Shown: in pieces, positions 8,131-17,115 of the stretch | Layout of the letters: the number at the start of each line of letters is the position of its first letter | Numbering within the stretch: position 1 is the first letter of the stretch | Assembly (NCBI GenBank): GCA_910587655.1 | Contig: CAJUND010000011.1 | Coordinates: forward strand, 1 to 53,330 | DNA length: 53,330 bases | Direction of reading: 5' to 3' | From: an uncultured Agathobacter sp. | GTDB taxonomy: Bacteria > Bacillota > Clostridia > Lachnospirales > Lachnospiraceae | Notes under the pieces: model-generated | The model's database searches: none | Told to the model about the DNA's origin: nothing | The model's input: the letters and a program-made list of their open reading frames with translations, nothing else | Position numbers and translations under genes: made by a program

Positions 8131-11100
8131 GCAGATAGCCAGAGGAAAATTCGAAAATGAAGCACCCGCCCTTTTATTTCCGGAAGAAGAGCTGTCCATT
8201 ACTGTTACAGAGGGACAGGAATATACAGGAGAATTTAAAATAATCAGTACAAACCACGTTCCGGTACGGGGCGTGGTATATACTTCCAGTTCACGGATGG
8301 AATGTCTTCTTACGCAGTTTGAGGGAGAAGAGGTGCGGATTCGTTTCCAGTTTCATAGCAGGGGCCTTGAAGAAGGCGAAACCGAAAAGGGTGACTTTGT
8401 GATTGTTTGTAATCAGGGAGTGTACAGCCTTTCTTTTTGTGTATCTGTTTCCAGGCTTTATGCAGAAAGTTCAGCCGGTCCGGTGCGCAGCCTGTATGAT
8501 TTTACCTGCCTTGCGAAAGAAAACTGGAATGAAGCCTACCAGCTGTTTTACCATCACAGCTTCCGCAATATTATAAAGCCCAAGGAAGTCAAGGAGGCAA
8601 TGCTTTATCAGGGGATTCTGGATGCAAAGCCGTCCAGGCAGAACATGGAGGAATTTCTGATTGGAATCCGTAAAAAGAAGCGGGTTTCATTTTCCCTGGA
8701 CCATACCGCCAGTGAACTGCCTGCCGTGCAGGAAACCATACAGCAGTCACTCGAAATAAAAAAAGACGAATGGGGACACCTTGCGCTTACCATCACGACG
8801 GATGCGGATTTTATCCGGCTTTCCGAAAATAAAATTACAACTGAGGATTTTCTTGGAAGCACATATATCTGCAAGTTTCTGGTAGACTATGACAGAATGC
8901 ATGGCGGAAATAATTTCGGACGTATTCTGGTATCTTCTGTTTATGAGACAAAAGTTCTTGAGATAAGGGCGCATAAGGATAAAGCGGTAAACGTCCGCAC
9001 GGAGAGGATGCAGATGAAGGAAAGCTGCGCGGGGCTGGTGGAGCTTTACCAGGCATACCGTCTGAAAAAGATTGTAACGGGCGTATGGGCGAATGAAACC
9101 GTGGAAATATTAAACCATCTTCATGCGATGGACGAAGAGGAACCGCTGTATGTCCTGATGAAGGCGCAGGCGCTGATTATCAACAGACAGCGCCAGGAGG
9201 CGGAGTGGATACTGGATGAGTTTAAAAGGGAATGGAGCGACAGAAGTTCGCCTGTCTGGGGATATTATCTGTATATCATGACGCTGATGGAACGGGAACC
9301 GTCCTATGTGGACCGGATGACGCATGAAATAGAAGTGATTTTTCACGAAAATCCGGATTCGGTTTTCCTGTTCTGGATTTTATCGTTTTTAAAGGAAGAA
9401 TATTACAATAACAGTGCATATAAATTAAAGTCCATTGCAAACTGGGTGATGCAGGGATGTTCCTCCCCGTATCTGTATGTGGAGGCATATTACCTGTTTC
9501 TGCAGGATCCGTATCTTTTAACGAAGCTTGGAAAATTTGAGATTCGGATTCTGCGCTGGGCAGTCCGCTGCCATGCGCTTACCAGTGAGATTGCAGCGCG
9601 TATTTTTGAAATTGCAAAGCTGAATGCAGGATTTGACAAAATACAGTTTCTGCTTCTGGAGGCGGCATATGAAGTGAATCCGACGCCGGAAAAGGTGGGA
9701 TTAATCTGCAGCTATCTGATCCGCGCCCAGAAGTTTGACGTAAAGTTCCACCACTGGTTTGAAATGGGGATTGAGCTGGAACTGCGTATTACCAGTCTTT
9801 ATGAGGCATACCTGCTTTCCCTTGATGAGCGTGCCATAGGGGCTGTGCCGAAAATTATCCAGATGTATTTCCAGTATGACAGCAATCTGCCATACCGCAA
9901 AATGGCGATTCTTTACAGCAACCTGATTGCATCAAAAGATGCGGAGCCGGAGCTTTACCGCCAGTACCGCCGGACCATGGGCCGTTTTGCAATGGAACAG
10001 GTGGAAAAAGAGCACATGGATGACAACCTCGCTGTCATATATGAGGATATGCTGGATATCGGGCTGGTAAATGAAGAACTGGCACACCATCTGGCAAAAG
10101 TACTGTTTTCCCACAAGCTTGTACTGTTTGAAAAACAGATGGTACGCGCCATTATTTACCAGAAACAGTTTTCCCAGCCGCAGATTGTGCCGATTGTGGA
10201 CAGGTCAGCATATTTCCAGCTGTATTCTGATGAATATGTGATACTGTTTGAGGATGAAAAAGGAAGGCGTTATGTCAGCAGTGTTTCCTATCGTCTGGAA
10301 AAACTGATGGACCACGCAAAATACATAGAAACCTGTATGGCGCTTGCGCCGGACGAACTGCCGTATATCATTTCCTACTTTGGCAGAAAAAAGAATTATT
10401 TAACCTACGGGGCGGAAGATGAAAAATATTTCAGGCGTATCCTGTCTGCCGGGGAGCTGGATTCTTATTACCAGGCGGACACGGCACTGGAAATTCTGCG
10501 TTATTACCAGACAAAGGATGATGCTGCGGCGGCTGTGAAGGATTATCTGGCACAGGCGGATTTTGACACCCTGCCGGCGGCAGCAAGACAGTATATGCTG
10601 GAAATGCTGGTGGATTACCATATGTATGATAAGGCATATGACATCATCCAGGTATATGGACTGGACCAGGCAGGAGCGGCGGCAAAGGTGACGCTTGCCA
10701 GTTACATGATCGACCAGTATGCAAAGGAAGAGGAAAAGGACGAGTTTCTGCTGCTTTTGTGTTTTGATGCTTTTTTCCAGAAAAAATATAATGATAAAAT
10801 CCTGCGCTATCTGTGTGATTTTTATGAAGGACCGACAGAGTCCATGCTTTGTCTGTGGCATACTGCCAGGGAATTTGAAATCAGTACCTTTGAATTAAAG
10901 GAACGGATACTGGTACAGATGATGTTTTCGGATGCGGACACAGAAGAACAGACAGAGCTGTTTGCAGAGTATTATGAAGAAGGCGGAAGGGAGCTGGTTG
11001 TTCTGGCATGGATCAGCGCAAGCGCCCATGCATATTTTTTAAAGCAGAAACCGGTCAGCCTGGATGTGCTTTCGATTATACGTTACCGCTACCTTCACCA

Positions 11101-11662
11101 TCTGGAATTAAATGATGCCTGCAGGCTGGCGCTTTTAAAGTCCCTTGCTGAAAGCGACGGGGAGGATGAAGAACGTTTCCGGTTAGAGGATGAGCTGCTG
11201 GCCGAGTATACCCGCCGGAACATGAATTTTGCATTTTATAAAAAAATGGACAAACGCCTGGTATTAAAATACCACCTGTATGATAAAGTATTTCTGGAAT
11301 ACCGGACAAATCCCAAAAAGCATGTGGTGCTTCATTACAGCAGGGACGAGGACGGAGAAAACTTCCGCAGTGAGGACATGCAGAATGTGTATGACGGGAT
11401 TTTTGTGGCGGAATTTATTCTTTTCTTTGGGGAGGTTGTTCAGTATTACATAACGGAGGAATACGGCAACCAGGTTGAGGTTATGGAGAGCAGCCGGATT
11501 ACGAGCAATGATGTTTATTCCCAGAAAGATGAGAGCCGTTATAACCTGATTAACCAGATGCTGATGTCAGAAACGCTTTCGGATGAACAGTCCCTTTATC
11601 ACCATATGAAATTATACGCGGGTTTTGACGAGGTAACCAAAAAAGTATTTAAGCTGTTGTAA
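8114..11662 (+). CDS. Large helical protein of unknown function (DUF5717-like)
   Basis: A 1182-residue protein with no enzyme motif that I recognise. After about 130 residues of beta-rich sequence (a domain beginning near LSITVTEGQEYTGEF), it is almost wholly alpha-helical, with repeated helix pairs resembling TPR/HAT-type solenoids. No signal peptide or membrane helix is seen. It resembles the Lachnospiraceae family DUF5717, although I cannot confirm this without a profile search. The frame is open from 8015, but the start is GTG 8114, which has AGGAGG at 8101-8106 with 7-nt spacing. It overlaps the P-type ATPase by 17 bp and is followed 19 bp later by the actin-fold gene. It is likely the scaffold of this four-gene set. 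Confidence 0.75.
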   Translation: MRKRIRQIARGKFENEAPALLFPEEELSITVTEGQEYTGEFKIISTNHVPVRGVVYTSSSRMECLLTQFEGEEVRIRFQFHSRGLEEGETEKGDFVIVCNQGVYSLSFCVSVSRLYAESSAGPVRSLYDFTCLAKENWNEAYQLFYHHSFRNIIKPKEVKEAMLYQGILDAKPSRQNMEEFLIGIRKKKRVSFSLDHTASELPAVQETIQQSLEIKKDEWGHLALTITTDADFIRLSENKITTEDFLGSTYICKFLVDYDRMHGGNNFGRILVSSVYETKVLEIRAHKDKAVNVRTERMQMKESCAGLVELYQAYRLKKIVTGVWANETVEILNHLHAMDEEEPLYVLMKAQALIINRQRQEAEWILDEFKREWSDRSSPVWGYYLYIMTLMEREPSYVDRMTHEIEVIFHENPDSVFLFWILSFLKEEYYNNSAYKLKSIANWVMQGCSSPYLYVEAYYLFLQDPYLLTKLGKFEIRILRWAVRCHALTSEIAARIFEIAKLNAGFDKIQFLLLEAAYEVNPTPEKVGLICSYLIRAQKFDVKFHHWFEMGIELELRITSLYEAYLLSLDERAIGAVPKIIQMYFQYDSNLPYRKMAILYSNLIASKDAEPELYRQYRRTMGRFAMEQVEKEHMDDNLAVIYEDMLDIGLVNEELAHHLAKVLFSHKLVLFEKQMVRAIIYQKQFSQPQIVPIVDRSAYFQLYSDEYVILFEDEKGRRYVSSVSYRLEKLMDHAKYIETCMALAPDELPYIISYFGRKKNYLTYGAEDEKYFRRILSAGELDSYYQADTALEILRYYQTKDDAAAAVKDYLAQADFDTLPAAARQYMLEMLVDYHMYDKAYDIIQVYGLDQAGAAAKVTLASYMIDQYAKEEEKDEFLLLLCFDAFFQKKYNDKILRYLCDFYEGPTESMLCLWHTAREFEISTFELKERILVQMMFSDADTEEQTELFAEYYEEGGRELVVLAWISASAHAYFLKQKPVSLDVLSIIRYRYLHHLELNDACRLALLKSLAESDGEDEERFRLEDELLAEYTRRNMNFAFYKKMDKRLVLKYHLYDKVFLEYRTNPKKHVVLHYSRDEDGENFRSEDMQNVYDGIFVAEFILFFGEVVQYYITEEYGNQVEVMESSRITSNDVYSQKDESRYNLINQMLMSETLSDEQSLYHHMKLYAGFDEVTKKVFKLL

Positions 11663-11681
11663 CAAAGGATGGGAGAAGACT

Positions 11682-12911
11682 ATGGAAAAGGATTCCTGTT
11701 ATGTCGGCATTGATTTAAATGATTCCTATGCAATGGTCAGCTATTACCAGTCCGGTATGAGCGAACCGGGAACTGTCAGCATGATTGCAGGGAGTGAGAA
11801 TTTTCATATTCCCGCGCTGCTTGCCAGACGGGGAAGCACCGGAATGTGGTATTACGGAGAAGAAGCAAAAAAGATGGCGCAGACGAGCGAGGTAATCTGT
11901 GTGGACGCCCTGCCGAAACGTGCCATTGCCGCTGAAGTAATCGGCGTGGGCGGGGAAAGTTATGAAGCAGTTGACCTGCTTGCCATGTTTCTGCGTAAAA
12001 TTACAGAGCTTCCGCAGAAGCTTGGAAATGCAGCAAAAGCGGACAGACTGGTAATTACAGTGGAGCGGCTGACAAAGGAAAATATGGAGGTTTTCTGGAA
12101 GGTGGCGGAAAAGCTTGAGTTTTCTGAAGGGAATTTTATGGTTCTGGACCATAAAGAAAGTTTTTATTATTTTGCACTTTCCCAGCAGGAGCAGCTCTGG
12201 CGACATGATGTTTTTCTGTACGTCTGTGAAAGGGACCTGGTTTACTCCTGCGCATTAAAAAGGGACCAGTCAACCAGACCGCAGGTGGTAACCATCCAGG
12301 AGTCAGGCCGCCGGATATTAAAAGAGCCGAAGGACCAGTCATTTACTGATATTCTGGCAAAGGAATTTGAGAGCCGGACGGTATCCTCTGTTTATCTGGT
12401 GGGAGACGGGTTTGACAGCGGCTGGATGAAAAATTCCATTAATTTTATATGTAAGGGCCGCCGGGCATTTATGGGACAGAATCTTTTCTCCAAAGGAGCC
12501 TGTTATGCAGGAGCTGCAAAGGACAGGGGCGACAGATGGCCTTTTATTTACCTGGGGGAAAACGTAATGAAATTCAACCTCAGTATCCAGGTGAATGAAG
12601 CCGGCAGAAGTGTTTTTTTTAATCTGGTCAGCGCCGGTAAGAACTGGTTTGAGGAAAAGGGAAGCTGTGAGGTGATTTTATCCGGCAGTCCTGCCGTGGA
12701 GTTCTGGAAGCAGCTTCCCGACAGCAGGGAAGCAGTGGCTGAGACGGTTGAGCTTACGGATTTGCCGGAGCGTCCGGACCGGACGACAAGGCTGTTCATA
12801 TCCGCAAAGCCTCTTTCAGATGACAAGATCGGAATTGAAATTAAGGACCTTGGCTTTGGGGAAATGTTTCGGGCAACAAACAGGGTTTGGAAATATATAG
12901 TGGTAATGTAG
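11682..12911 (+). CDS. Actin/Hsp70-fold ATPase-like protein (DUF5716-like)
   Basis: A 409-aa protein whose N-terminus, YVGIDLNDSYAMVSYY, has the phosphate-1 loop pattern of actin/Hsp70/hexokinase-fold ATPases. Further Hsp70-like elements are weaker: FHIPALLARR and a GEEAKKMA stretch as in DnaK-like proteins, and VYLVGDGFDSGWM where the second phosphate or adenosine motif would be. The C-terminal part (from about residue 285) is a beta-rich domain rather than a DnaK substrate-binding domain. It resembles family DUF5716 and has no known function. It has a ribosome site (GGGAGAAG) and sits tightly between the large helical protein and the TPR gene, so it probably provides the energy-using or switching part of the complex. 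Confidence 0.72.
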   Translation: MEKDSCYVGIDLNDSYAMVSYYQSGMSEPGTVSMIAGSENFHIPALLARRGSTGMWYYGEEAKKMAQTSEVICVDALPKRAIAAEVIGVGGESYEAVDLLAMFLRKITELPQKLGNAAKADRLVITVERLTKENMEVFWKVAEKLEFSEGNFMVLDHKESFYYFALSQQEQLWRHDVFLYVCERDLVYSCALKRDQSTRPQVVTIQESGRRILKEPKDQSFTDILAKEFESRTVSSVYLVGDGFDSGWMKNSINFICKGRRAFMGQNLFSKGACYAGAAKDRGDRWPFIYLGENVMKFNLSIQVNEAGRSVFFNLVSAGKNWFEEKGSCEVILSGSPAVEFWKQLPDSREAVAETVELTDLPERPDRTTRLFISAKPLSDDKIGIEIKDLGFGEMFRATNRVWKYIVVM

Positions 12912-12919
12912 GGAATATT

Positions 12920-13738
12920 ATGGGTGAATTATTAATCTGTCATAGACCAATTGCAGAAGTGCCGTATTATCTGGATGGAATCGGGATTAACATCTACTCC
13001 GTGGAGGAGCTGTGTTATTATATTCTGGCAAATACCTATCTGCTGGATGAGTCCTTTATGAATGAGGAGCTGTGCATCTGGATAGAAAAACAGACAGGGC
13101 AGCCACAGCTGGCAGGCCATTTGCAGGAGCTGCTTCATTCCGGTGTCCGTCTTTCAGATTTTGTATCTGCCATTTTAGAGAGGACTTCCTACTGCAGCAG
13201 AAAGGAAGTGCAGGAAATTCTTTTTATTATCCGTCAGATGGAGGAGAAATCTGATTTTGAATGCGGAAAAATCAGGGCGGACAAGCTGATGGAAAAGGAA
13301 AAATACCTGGGCGCCATTTACGAGTACCGGAGGCTTCTGGCAATGGAGGAAGCAGACGGGGAGGAAGAGGAGCTTCGCGGGAATATCTGGCATAATCTGG
13401 GTACCGCCTATGCCAGGCTGTTTCTTTTTGCCGAGGCAGGAAACTGTTATGAAAAGGCGTTTGCCTTAAATGCAGCGGGAGAATCCCTCAGGGAATGCCT
13501 GTTATGCTTTTTATGTATGCATGATCATGAGGGATTTGAAAAAACGGCAAAACGCTACCATGTGGATGACATGGGGATGCAGGAAATAAAAAATGAACTT
13601 TCCATTGCTGGAAAAAGTGAGAAATTAACAGCTTTTTATGAGAAGATAAGGGAGCCTGAAAAAGATATGCCTTCTGCAAAAAGGGATGGTATCATTCTGC
13701 AGTGGAAGGAAGAATACCGGAGGAGTTGCAGAGTATGA
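12920..13738 (+). CDS. TPR-like repeat protein of unknown function
   Basis: A 272-aa helical protein. The N-terminal 110 residues are a helical domain without a known match. Residues about 125-210 contain TPR-like helix pairs (KYLGAIYEYRRLL, NIWHNLGTAYARLFLFAEA, GNCYEKAFALNAAGE). There are no membrane helices and no signal peptide, so it is a cytosolic adaptor candidate. The chosen ATG at 12920 follows GGGAATATT and begins 9 bp after the stop of the previous gene. An ATG in the same frame at 12887 would overlap that gene. It overlaps the next gene by 4 bp (ATGA), a sign of coupled translation. The function is inferred only from context. Confidence 0.72.
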   Translation: MGELLICHRPIAEVPYYLDGIGINIYSVEELCYYILANTYLLDESFMNEELCIWIEKQTGQPQLAGHLQELLHSGVRLSDFVSAILERTSYCSRKEVQEILFIIRQMEEKSDFECGKIRADKLMEKEKYLGAIYEYRRLLAMEEADGEEEELRGNIWHNLGTAYARLFLFAEAGNCYEKAFALNAAGESLRECLLCFLCMHDHEGFEKTAKRYHVDDMGMQEIKNELSIAGKSEKLTAFYEKIREPEKDMPSAKRDGIILQWKEEYRRSCRV

Positions 13739-14988
13739 TTTTTTCTAAATTATTTAAAAAAAGACGCGGACAGGAATACGGGCCGGAGTATGACCAGAGT
13801 GAATATGCCACCCTGCAGACCGAGAATATTGTAACGGAGCTGAACCAGTCGCAGGGATCACAGACGAAAACATATGTGGTTGATCTCTGTGAGCAGATGA
13901 TTAATACTTCCAGGGATTTATCCGATGCCAAGGAAGAATATGAACTTGTGACAAATTATTTAAAGGATGTCCAGGTAATTGAGGATCTGGACGATGAAAT
14001 CCGGGAGCCGCTTGCAGAGCGTGCATCCTGTGTGGCAAAGCTGGAGAAGCAGCGGACGGATTTCCTTAAAACAGAGCGCAGGATTTCCGATACGCAGTTT
14101 GAGCAGATGCAGGAAGAGGAAGAACACCTGCCGGGAATTATCAAACGGTTTAAGTCAAATGAAAGTTATCTGGACGCCATAAAAAAAGACATGGCGTATC
14201 TGGAAGGGAAAAAACTGGAATGGAACATGGCAAGGAATGAGGCTGTAAAGGTTCAGAAGTCAATGAGAAAGGCAGCCATTTATCTGTTCGTTCTGTTTGC
14301 AACACTTATGGCGCTTCTGGGAATCTTATCCTGGTACCTGAAAACCGACCTGCGCCTTTTTATGACGATTGTAGCGATTATCGCCGTGTCTTACGGCGGA
14401 TATGTGCTGATCAGGTTCCAGAATGCAGGAAGAGGCATCCGGCGGGCGGACGTAAACCGCAATCATGCCGTGACACTTGAAAACCATGTAAAAATCAAAT
14501 ATGTTAATATAAAAAATGCGGTTGACTTTACCAGCGAGAAGTTTCATGTCCGCAATGCCTATGAACTGCAGTATCTTTATGAACAGTATTTGGAAGAGGC
14601 AAGGGAGAAAGAGCAGTTCAGAAAGACCAGTGATGAACTGAATTATTATTCCAAATCCCTGATTGATTTTCTGCACCGCCTGCGCCTGTATGATTCCCGT
14701 GTGTGGATAAACCATGCCAATGCCATTGTGGACAGCAGGGAGCTTGTGGAATTAAAGCATAATCTTCTGGCAAGAAGGCAGAAAATCCGCGGAAGGATTG
14801 AATACAGTATCCGCAGTATTGAGGACATGAAAAAAGAGGTGATCCGCAATATGGACCAGATGGGAAACCAGGCACCGCAGATTCTGGATATTCTGCGAAA
14901 GGTGGAGGTCATGAATTCAGGCGGACAAAGACAGGCGCCGAAGGCAAAAAAAGAAGAAAAAGGGGAGAATGTAACAAAAGAGGAATAA
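13735..14988 (+). CDS. Coiled-coil membrane protein of unknown function
   Basis: A 417-aa protein with two adjacent membrane helices near residues 183-203 (AAIYLFVLFATLMALLG) and 210-228 (LFMTIVAIIAVSYGGYVLI). They are flanked by long, charged coiled coils on both sides, so both coils face the same side, probably the cytoplasm. The C-terminal tail is Lys/Glu-rich. The start at 13735 overlaps the stop of the TPR gene and has GGAGGAG 9 nt upstream. It is the last gene of the uncharacterised operon and probably the membrane anchor of the actin-fold/TPR/helical complex. No family assignment is possible by eye. Confidence 0.72.
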   Translation: MIFSKLFKKRRGQEYGPEYDQSEYATLQTENIVTELNQSQGSQTKTYVVDLCEQMINTSRDLSDAKEEYELVTNYLKDVQVIEDLDDEIREPLAERASCVAKLEKQRTDFLKTERRISDTQFEQMQEEEEHLPGIIKRFKSNESYLDAIKKDMAYLEGKKLEWNMARNEAVKVQKSMRKAAIYLFVLFATLMALLGILSWYLKTDLRLFMTIVAIIAVSYGGYVLIRFQNAGRGIRRADVNRNHAVTLENHVKIKYVNIKNAVDFTSEKFHVRNAYELQYLYEQYLEEAREKEQFRKTSDELNYYSKSLIDFLHRLRLYDSRVWINHANAIVDSRELVELKHNLLARRQKIRGRIEYSIRSIEDMKKEVIRNMDQMGNQAPQILDILRKVEVMNSGGQRQAPKAKKEEKGENVTKEE

Positions 14989-15011
14989 TTTCATATGATA
15001 TAGCATACGTC
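14983..15011 (+). promoter_or_regulatory. Possible SigE-type promoter of cotJ operon
   Basis: GAATAAT (14983-14989), a 14-bp gap and CATACGTC (15004-15011) resemble the mother-cell SigE pattern (ATA-containing -35, CATA-type -10). cotJ operons are known SigE targets in Bacillus. The match is loose. Confidence 0.35.
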
Positions 15012-15031
15012 GAATCAGAAAGGACTCATGT

Positions 15032-15229
15032 ATGTGTGACAGGAACAAAATGATGCAGCCTCATGATGACTGCAGTGAATGGGTAGTTGGCATGGCATAC
15101 GTGCCGTGGCAGACCTTTGGCAAGACCTATGATCCAAGAAAAGCACTGATGGCAGGGACAATTTTTCCTGAACTGGATAAACCGTTTACCGGTAACTGTA
15201 TGATGAGAAATGGAGGCAGAAGAAGATGA
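15032..15229 (+). CDS. cotJA: Spore coat-associated protein CotJA
   Basis: A 65-aa protein of the CotJA family, a small inner spore-coat component made in the mother cell. The family core is visible as MAYVPWQTFGKTYDPRKAL, then AGTIFPELDKPFTG. AAAGGA, 7 nt before the ATG, sets the start. It overlaps cotJB by 4 bp (ATGA), giving the standard cotJA-cotJB-cotJC order. Confidence 0.92.
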   Translation: MCDRNKMMQPHDDCSEWVVGMAYVPWQTFGKTYDPRKALMAGTIFPELDKPFTGNCMMRNGGRRR

Positions 15230-15504
15230 TGGACCGCCCGGGTTTTTCACCGCAGATGAACCAGAAAGAACTTTTCGGATGGGTTTCGGCACTGGGATTC
15301 TGTGCCTATGACATGCTGCTTTACCTGGATACGCACCCGGAGGATGAGGAAGCGCTGAATTATTTTAACCAGTGCAATGAACTTTATCTTTCCGCCAAAA
15401 GAACCTATGAGGAACGTTTTGAGCCGCTGACCGCATTCCCGGACCAGGAACTTACAAGCTGGAAATGGAACACCGCGCCAATGCCATGGGAAAGGGGGAT
15501 GTAG
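15226..15504 (+). CDS. cotJB: Spore coat protein CotJB
   Basis: A 92-aa CotJB family protein. It has the family signature of a helical N-terminus (LFGWVSALGFCAYDMLLYLDTHP) followed by YFNQCNELYLSAKRTYEERFEPLT and an ending with WNTAPMPWE. In Bacillus, CotJA, CotJB and CotJC interact and are laid down in the spore coat. It follows cotJA with overlap and precedes cotJC by 3 bp, so the three are one transcript. Confidence 0.92.
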   Translation: MMDRPGFSPQMNQKELFGWVSALGFCAYDMLLYLDTHPEDEEALNYFNQCNELYLSAKRTYEERFEPLTAFPDQELTSWKWNTAPMPWERGM

Positions 15505-15507
15505 TAT

Positions 15508-16167
15508 ATGTGGAATTATGAAAAACGTCTGCAGTATCCGATTTCAATTACAACACCGAATGCAAAACTGGCATCCTTTATTATCAGCCAGTATGGCGGA
15601 CCTGACGGGGAACTGAGTGCATCCATGCGTTATCTTTCCCAGCGATTCTCCGCTGCAAATCCGAGGGTGGCAGGGCTGCTTACGGATATTGGTACGGAAG
15701 AACTGGCACACCTGGAAATGATTGGTTCCATCGTTCGCCAGCTGACAAAAGGACTTTCTGCAAAAGAACTCGAAAACGCAGGTTTTGCCCCATATTATAT
15801 TGACCATACGGCAGGCGTCTGGCCGCAGGCGGCAGGCGGAATTCCGTTTAATGCATGCGAATTCCAGTCCAGCGGTGATGCAATCGCAGACCTTGTGGAA
15901 GATATGGCGGCAGAACAGAAAGCAAGAAAAACATATGACAATATCCTTCGTCTGGCTACAGATCCGGATGTTGCAGATCCGATCCGTTATCTGCGTGAAC
16001 GCGAAATTGTTCATTTCCAGCGGTTCGGCGAAGCAAATCGGGAAGACTGCAGTAATCTGGAATTCAATAGTCAGACGAAACTGTATTTACGCCGTGTCGA
16101 ATGGAATTATTTTTCCATCTGTGCAGACTTTCTGTACATAAGCGGCGTTTTTTTATATTTCTTCTGA
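15508..16167 (+). CDS. cotJC: cotJC 5' part: spore-coat manganese catalase, interrupted
   Basis: The first 175-176 codons are a clear CotJC, the manganese-catalase-like spore coat protein. Metal-site patterns are present: EELAHLE near residue 70, and REREIVHFQRFGEA ending at residue 176. After GEA the sequence loses all similarity to CotJC and runs to a chance stop at 16167 in foreign DNA, adding 44 residues. The real C-terminus (LRMVQDELDSKNFYAFNP onward) lies at 23122-23208. Without excision the product would be a 219-residue chimera. The helices that carry the Mn ligands are all on this side of the break, so the chimera might fold, but the conserved tail is missing. Confidence 0.9.
   Translation: MWNYEKRLQYPISITTPNAKLASFIISQYGGPDGELSASMRYLSQRFSAANPRVAGLLTDIGTEELAHLEMIGSIVRQLTKGLSAKELENAGFAPYYIDHTAGVWPQAAGGIPFNACEFQSSGDAIADLVEDMAAEQKARKTYDNILRLATDPDVADPIRYLREREIVHFQRFGEANREDCSNLEFNSQTKLYLRRVEWNYFSICADFLYISGVFLYFF
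16021..16046 (+). repeat. attL: left junction of the cotJC element
   Basis: The coding sequence of cotJC meets foreign DNA here. Positions 16021-16034 match 23110-23123 at 12 of 14 bases, including two exact 5-bp blocks, TTCGG and GAAGC. The element-side arm AAATCGGGAAGA (16035-16046) is an inverted partner of the arm at 23104-23114. Confidence 0.85.
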
Positions 16168-16988
16168 AAGGCACGTGTGAAGTAGGAGTGATTATGAAAG
16201 CCGCAGTTTTCTGCAATATCAATTACTTTGTAATCCGTGGATGACAGCTGTTTTGCTGCCAGCTCAAGACGGTAGTTTACCAGATAATGATTGAAGCTTG
16301 TTCCCGTAAATTCTTTAAACAGTTTCATAAAATGACTTTCTGAAAAACCGCATTGTTCAGAAACTTCACGTATGGAAATATCATGGTCATAAAACTTCCG
16401 GACATAGTACAGGGCATTTTTCAGCCGGCTGTAAGATAACTGCAGAAAACGGTCTTCACTGGTGGAAGCAGCGCTGTACTGGTTCATGTGGTGAAGCAGG
16501 AGAAACAGACCGGATTTAATGACGAGTTCATGGGTGGAATAGCTTTCCCTGTGGTGTTTGTACAGGGAGAAAACACCTGGGGTCACCAGCTGGTTAAAAG
16601 AAGAGCCGGCAGGATAAAAGCAGTCCATCGTTTTTTCTCCATTCAAAAAGGGGACGACATATTTACTGTAACATGGATCCTCCCCGGCGCCTTTGAACAG
16701 GGAAGGGTGGAACATAATGTTGAAATATTTCCCGTTTCTAGTACTGCTTTGTTCTATTGAGTGCACAGCATGCGGAAGAATAACAATCAAATCACGGGCA
16801 CAGAGTGTATGTGCCTGTCCCCAGAGCGTAACCTGTATCTGTCCGCTGGTACAATAGATTAGTTCAAAGTCATCATGCCAGTGCAGGGGAAACGAGCGCA
16901 TCCATTCCGGAATGCGTCCACGGTATACACTGTATGGAAATGTGGCGGTTCCGTGTATTTTAGTTTCCTGCAAAGGTGCGTAGTCCAT
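16107..16988 (-). CDS. AraC-family transcriptional regulator
   Basis: A 293-aa regulator. The N-terminal cupin domain (FPLHWHDDFELIYCTSGQIQVTL, shortened here) probably senses a sugar. The C-terminal 100 residues hold two helix-turn-helix motifs typical of AraC/XylS proteins (DISIREVSEQCGFSESHFMKL and the later DIAENCGFHNHSYFTRAFQKK region). The frame is open upstream to 17087, but GGGAG 6 nt before the ATG at 16988 fixes the start. It is divergent from the GH13 gene, with 127 bp between them, so it most likely activates the two glycosidase genes. Its 3' end lies antisense to the chance tail of cotJC. Confidence 0.9.
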   Translation of the reverse strand: MDYAPLQETKIHGTATFPYSVYRGRIPEWMRSFPLHWHDDFELIYCTSGQIQVTLWGQAHTLCARDLIVILPHAVHSIEQSSTRNGKYFNIMFHPSLFKGAGEDPCYSKYVVPFLNGEKTMDCFYPAGSSFNQLVTPGVFSLYKHHRESYSTHELVIKSGLFLLLHHMNQYSAASTSEDRFLQLSYSRLKNALYYVRKFYDHDISIREVSEQCGFSESHFMKLFKEFTGTSFNHYLVNYRLELAAKQLSSTDYKVIDIAENCGFHNHSYFTRAFQKKYKKTPLMYRKSAQMEK

Positions 16989-17115
16989 ATTTTTCTCCCA
17001 ACAGATTGATTTTATGTAAAATAGGATTGTGTTAAAATGGTAGGAATATATTACAAGAATTATAACGCAAATCAGGGTACAATACAAGCAGCACAGCTGA
17101 AAAGGAGGAAAAATT

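Noticed and set aside
16989..17115. A clear promoter and AraC operator between the regulator and GH13 gene
   Set aside because: Possible -10 boxes (TAAAAT, TACAAT) exist, but none has a -35 box at 16-18 bp, and no repeated operator half-site could be identified by eye.
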